From: Euperipatoides rowelli
Taxonomy: Eukaryota > Onychophora > Udeonychophora > Euonychophora > Peripatopsidae
Length of the DNA: 11,881 nt
Assembly: GCA_003024985.2 (NCBI GenBank)
Contig: PXIH01S0011352.1
Direction: 5' to 3' (one strand)
How positions within the stretch are numbered: position 1 is the first letter of the stretch; every line of letters begins with the position of its first letter. The notes below the pieces were generated by a model, which had not been told where the DNA came from, searched no databases, and saw only the letters and a list, made by a program, of their open reading frames with translations. Positions 9,258-11,881 of the stretch are shown one piece after another. The translations under genes were made by a program, and so were the position numbers.

Positions 9258-9790
9258 TTATTTCATCTATGCGCATAAGAGGATATTTCAGAGGTTCAAC
9301 TATTTGATTAATCTTCCTCAGATCCATGACCATTCTTATGTCAGTAGACAGAGCTTTCTTTTCAAGGAATATAGCAGGAGTGTTCCAGTTAGAACAGGTT
9401 TTCGATATCCCTGCTTTCTCGAGACCTTCGAAATTTTCACGAACAGGATTGTATAGCTTGTGCGGGATATGATACTGACGTTGATATATTTCAGTATCAG
9501 AAGTGAATTTGGGCTTATATGGAGGAAAATTTGCTCCTGTCATATCAGCCACATTTTCTATGAGAATGATTTTGTGTTCATCAAGAATATCCTCTAAATA
9601 CTCCTGCTGCTCTCCGGAAAGCTTTATGTCACCTAGTTTAATGATTTTACTCATTTTAAATTTACTCCGACTGTCCTTGTTCTTTACATCCACAGTATGA
9701 CACCACTCCATTCCACTAACCTCACAATGAGTTGATTTATTAACTTTAGTATCACCTGAACCAGGGGAAAACTTCATAACTCCATGTTCA
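9223..9790 (-). pseudogene. pol: pol: reverse transcriptase, N-terminal (fingers) part
   Basis: This is the second half of the 352-residue frame that starts at 10281. After a linker comes the usual RT entry: a helix (EYLEDILDEHKIIL, about residue 228 on), then IYQRQYHIPHKL, an EGLEKAGISKTCSNWNTPA segment (the family's 'GII..S.S.W.SP' block) and RMVMDLRKINQIVEPLKYPL at residues 316-335 (the 'R.C.DYR.LN......YP.P' block). It stops after LGGSVFYT, exactly where the catalytic motif A should begin. That motif is found immediately in a different frame, overlapping at 9223-9257. The enzyme would copy element RNA into cDNA in the particle; split here, it cannot be translated through. Confidence 0.9.
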
Positions 9791-9959
9791 ACATCAATGA
9801 GAGCGCCTACTTTTGAGAGCAAATCATACCCCAATATGAAATCATATTGACAGTCATCATTAAAGTCAGTTAAACAAACCTTATACTCAATTTTACAATT
9901 GTTGATTACAACATTAGTCATCACACAATCAGCCTTGGTACTACCATTGTTCACGGGTG

Positions 9960-10281
9960 TAACCAATCTGGTAACATCGCATTTAACTAGTCCATCTTTG
10001 GGAGTAACAATTTTCTTGTTGAGAAGTGAAATCTGTGTACCGGTATCTATGAGTGCATTAACATCTCTTCCCATTACTTGTATCACAATGATGGGCTTCT
10101 CCATAAAGTATTTGTCAAACTTTACTTCGGTACGTCCATTCAATCCGTCATAATGACTACGACCATGAACTTCACGCTCACTATCACCACTTCTCCCGGT
10201 TTTTCTCCCACTGCTCTTGGTCCTTCCTTCATGGGTTTCAACAAAGGAAGGACGTTTCAGTTTAATCCTTGCTTTGTCCAT
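9960..10281 (-). pseudogene. pol: pol: aspartic protease (retropepsin) region
   Basis: The protease lies in the first part of a 352-residue frame that opens at ATG 10279-10281; an in-frame TGA stands directly before that ATG. The first 50 or so residues are basic and polar, like a Gag-Pol linker. The active-site triad is in ALIDTGTQISLL (residues 76-87, DTG at 10039-10047). The retropepsin C-terminal signature FILGYDLLSKVGALID follows at residues 148-163, so the domain extends to about 9790, beyond the nominal end given here. The enzyme would dimerise and cut Gag and Pol inside the particle. The frame is -1 relative to the zinc-knuckle frame. DTG and ILG motifs are both intact, so this domain looks undamaged. 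Confidence 0.85.
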
Positions 10282-10545
10282 TCAATGGCTTTGTTATTTC
10301 TGTTCATTTCTCCTCCATTCTTTCTCTCATGTCCTGAAGGTTTGACANGCTGATGACAGTTCCACTGTGTGTGACCACGTCGTCCACATCTCCAGCAAAT
10401 CAGCTCACGTCCTCTGTAGTCACCTGTATATTTCACTTGACCACTACTTAACTGATCTACTTTATCCCTCAACTCATTCATTTCTTGTTTAATGTCCTCC
10501 TTATTATCTTGCATACTACTGACTCCTCTATCACCATCATCATAC
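10257..10545 (-). pseudogene. gag: gag: nucleocapsid part with one CCHC zinc knuckle
   Basis: This short frame carries C-W-R-C-G-R-R-G-H-T-Q-W-N-C at 10356-10397, a perfect CX2CX4HX4C retroviral zinc knuckle, which binds and packages element RNA. A charged, probably helical stretch (about 10440-10515) precedes it and a basic, polar tail follows. The first ATG is at 10512-10514, but the frame is open back to a TGA just before the six-A run at 10546-10551, and its upstream residues look like a natural continuation of the capsid. This piece is therefore most likely the C-terminus of Gag, separated by a one-base indel in that run rather than a gene of its own. An N at 10348 makes one residue unknown. 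It ends at a TGA inside a short overlap with the protease frame. Confidence 0.85.
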
Positions 10546-11392
10546 TTTTTTCACAAGTTTCCAATTTCAATGCTAACTTAACAGCTTCCTCAAATTCAGT
10601 AATATTAGCACGTGGCATTTCTGTTCTGCACCTCTCCAGTAGACCTCTGATGAACTGTTGAGCAAGGAGTTGTCGAAACACATTATCATCTTTAAAAGCT
10701 TTGCTATAAACCTTGCCCACACTCATGAGTCTAAGTTTAAATGATGTGACTGATTCATTACTCTTTTGAATGCATGTCCAAAAGATTTCCTGACTACATG
10801 CAGTATTGGGTTCTCTACTGAACAGTTTTTCAAATTCATCCAACCTTTCATCAAATAAAATGCCCTCAACATCACCTAGTCCCTCAAAGTACTTGGTTCT
10901 TGCTTTGCCTGATAATTTGGACTCAAAAGCTGCCTGTGCATGTGCATCCGACCACTTATTCTCTCTCGCTAATACACAAAACTGATTAACAAACCCTTTG
11001 GTTTCATTAAGATCTTTCAAGTCCCAATTGAATATGGGCAACAACTTTATAGGATTGCCATACTTCTGAACTCTGGTCTCATGAGTGCTAACACATTGAC
11101 TATCATTGCTGGCTGTCTCAATAATGGCTTCATTGCCACAAGTATCGCCTCCAATCTTGTTACTGCACCCACTGTCACTGAGATCTACCAATGTGTTAAG
11201 TCTGAGAATCTCCTCGTCTCTCTCATTCACCATCCTCAGCAATTGTTCAACTGAGAGACTTTCATCATTCACTCCTGCAGCATTAGTTGATTCATCAACT
11301 TCATGACTTTGCTTTATCACTACAACTTTCTCGTTACTTTCTTCCANTCTTTTCAATGTGTCCATAATCGCTGATTTACTTTGTGTGGTCAT
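10478..11392 (-). pseudogene. gag: gag: capsid part of Ty3/gypsy Gag
   Basis: The first true ATG is at 11390-11392; the frame is also open upstream through a 13-base A run (minus strand), but that stretch has no ATG. The reading frame gives about 304 residues. Residues about 44-71 are rich in Leu and charged residues (SVEQLLRMVNERDEEILRL) and may form a short coiled coil. Residues about 115-282 match a retrotransposon Gag/capsid domain: W in KLLPIFNWDL, a helix FESKLSGKARTKYFEGL, then ESVTSFKLRLMSVGK and QQFIRGLLERCRTEM. Gag would build the cytoplasmic particle that packages element RNA. One codon holds an N (11347). The natural continuation into the zinc knuckle is in another frame, entered near a six-A run (10546-10551), so the last roughly 20 residues of this frame are probably out-of-frame. 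Domain family is confident; exact borders are not. Confidence 0.85.
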
Positions 11393-11881
11393 TTCTCTTT
11401 TTTTTTTTTTGAGCAAAATTTAAATGCTGAACAAATTTGTGATTCAAAAAAAAAAATTAATTACAAATACAAAAACAGTGTGAGACAAAAATAAATGGTG
11501 CAGACATACAAAGAAAAAATTTAAAACTAAACTTCTGACTAAAATAAAGGGTGTCCATAAAAACTAAAGAATAAAAAGCAAAAAAAACTTTTCAAATGGG
11601 AACATAATCATAAAAGGTATTTCTGAGTATTAATTCTGTATAATTCATTACAAACTACAATTGACTGTTTCCTTAACACTCTCAAAAAAAAAAATATTAT
11701 TCTCGACAACACATATCGTACCGGCATCATTAGGTACAAGGGCAGAGTTATGATGGAAAAATTAGAAAGGCAATTAATTAAAAAGGTGAATTCGAAAATT
11801 TAGAAGAATGTCCAAAAAAATCAGAGAACTGGTTCGGTTAATAATTTTATTTTGAGAAAACAAGAAAAACAATTACAAATT
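11393..11881. other. Non-coding leader side of the retrotransposon
   Basis: This AT-rich stretch lies upstream of gag in element orientation and has no coding sequence. It starts with a 13-base T run (plus strand, 11398-11410) directly against the gag ATG. A primer-binding site would be expected next to the 5' LTR. I looked for a TGG-starting tRNA complement and for an LTR matching 6305-6870 and found neither convincingly. The 5' LTR is probably beyond the window edge. Confidence 0.45.

Larger units (their letters stand above)
6871..11392 (-). mobile_element. Ty3/gypsy-type LTR retrotransposon, inactive copy (internal coding region)
   Basis: On the minus strand the recognisable domains run gag capsid, CCHC knuckle, DTG protease, reverse transcriptase, RNase H, HHCC zinc domain, D,D-35-E integrase core and GPY/F domain. 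RT before integrase is the Ty3/gypsy order, opposite to Ty1/copia. No env-like reading frame and no chromodomain follow the integrase. The pieces lie in different frames with three internal stops, and the RT active site is mutated, so the copy is non-autonomous as read. Flanking sequence on both sides (6305-6870 and 11393-11881) shows no shared LTR that I can find, so the outer boundaries and target-site duplication are undefined. The clade is not assigned; a single zinc knuckle and a GPY/F tail without chromodomain fit several animal lineages. Confidence 0.95.

Noticed and set aside
8360-10353. Plus-strand open frames of 65-105 codons opposite pol
   Set aside because: All lie antisense to protease, RT or RNase H coding sequence and have no recognisable domains or start context.
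6871-11392. Possibility that this is an intact endogenous retrovirus with env, or a domesticated host gene
   Set aside because: No membrane or envelope-like frame follows integrase, and stops, frame breaks and a lost RT Asp argue against both an active virus and a conserved host gene.
11393-11416. Extension of gag upstream of its first ATG through the A run
   Set aside because: The extension relies on a TTG start and a poly-lysine run; the ATG at 11390-11392 is the first true start codon.
11500-11881. Candidate primer-binding sites (TGG-starting words on the minus strand, e.g. around 11550 and 11813)
   Set aside because: None extends into a convincing complement of a tRNA 3' end, and no LTR edge adjoins them.

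Overview
This window looks like a piece of an AT-rich animal genome, most likely an invertebrate. The left part is long non-coding DNA full of homopolymer runs. The right part carries a decayed Ty3/gypsy-type LTR retrotransposon. No bacterial gene, operon, ribosome binding site or CRISPR array is visible. No host gene with recognisable exons could be supported, so the species cannot be named from this window.

Layout. Positions 1-6304 are non-coding and AT-rich. They contain a 16-bp palindrome (1271-1286), a diverged inverted repeat pair (about 1655-1805 and 2595-2748), a (TACAAA)n microsatellite (2392-2419), a 64-bp tandem duplication (4447-4574), a five-unit degenerate tandem array inside a G-rich dispersed repeat (about 4778-5478), and a few simple repeats and hairpins. 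Positions 6305-6870 lie downstream of the retrotransposon's coding end and include two back-to-back perfect hairpins (6673-6725). Positions 6871-11392, on the minus strand, hold the retrotransposon coding region. Positions 11393-11881 are its A/T-rich leader side, and no LTR can be recognised there.

Retrotransposon. In its own direction (right to left) the order is gag capsid, CCHC zinc knuckle, aspartic protease (DTG), reverse transcriptase, RNase H, integrase zinc domain (HHCC), integrase D,D-35-E core, and GPY/F domain. PR-RT-RH-IN is the Ty3/gypsy (Metaviridae) order, and no chromodomain or envelope gene follows. In a live element Gag would form the particle, protease would cut the polyprotein, RT/RNase H would copy the RNA, and integrase would insert the cDNA.

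This copy cannot work as read. There are about seven reading-frame changes, although the one at the gag-pol junction may be natural. There are three in-frame stops (7891-7893, 7649-7651, 7451-7453). The RT YxDD box has lost its first aspartate. I found no matching LTR pair, so the 5' LTR probably lies beyond position 11881 or has been lost. Isolated N bases (2483, 6305, 10348, 11347) mean some one-base breaks could be assembly errors rather than decay. I saw no convincing new biological system. The items most worth checking are the inverted repeat pair, the tandem array and the hairpins beside the element.
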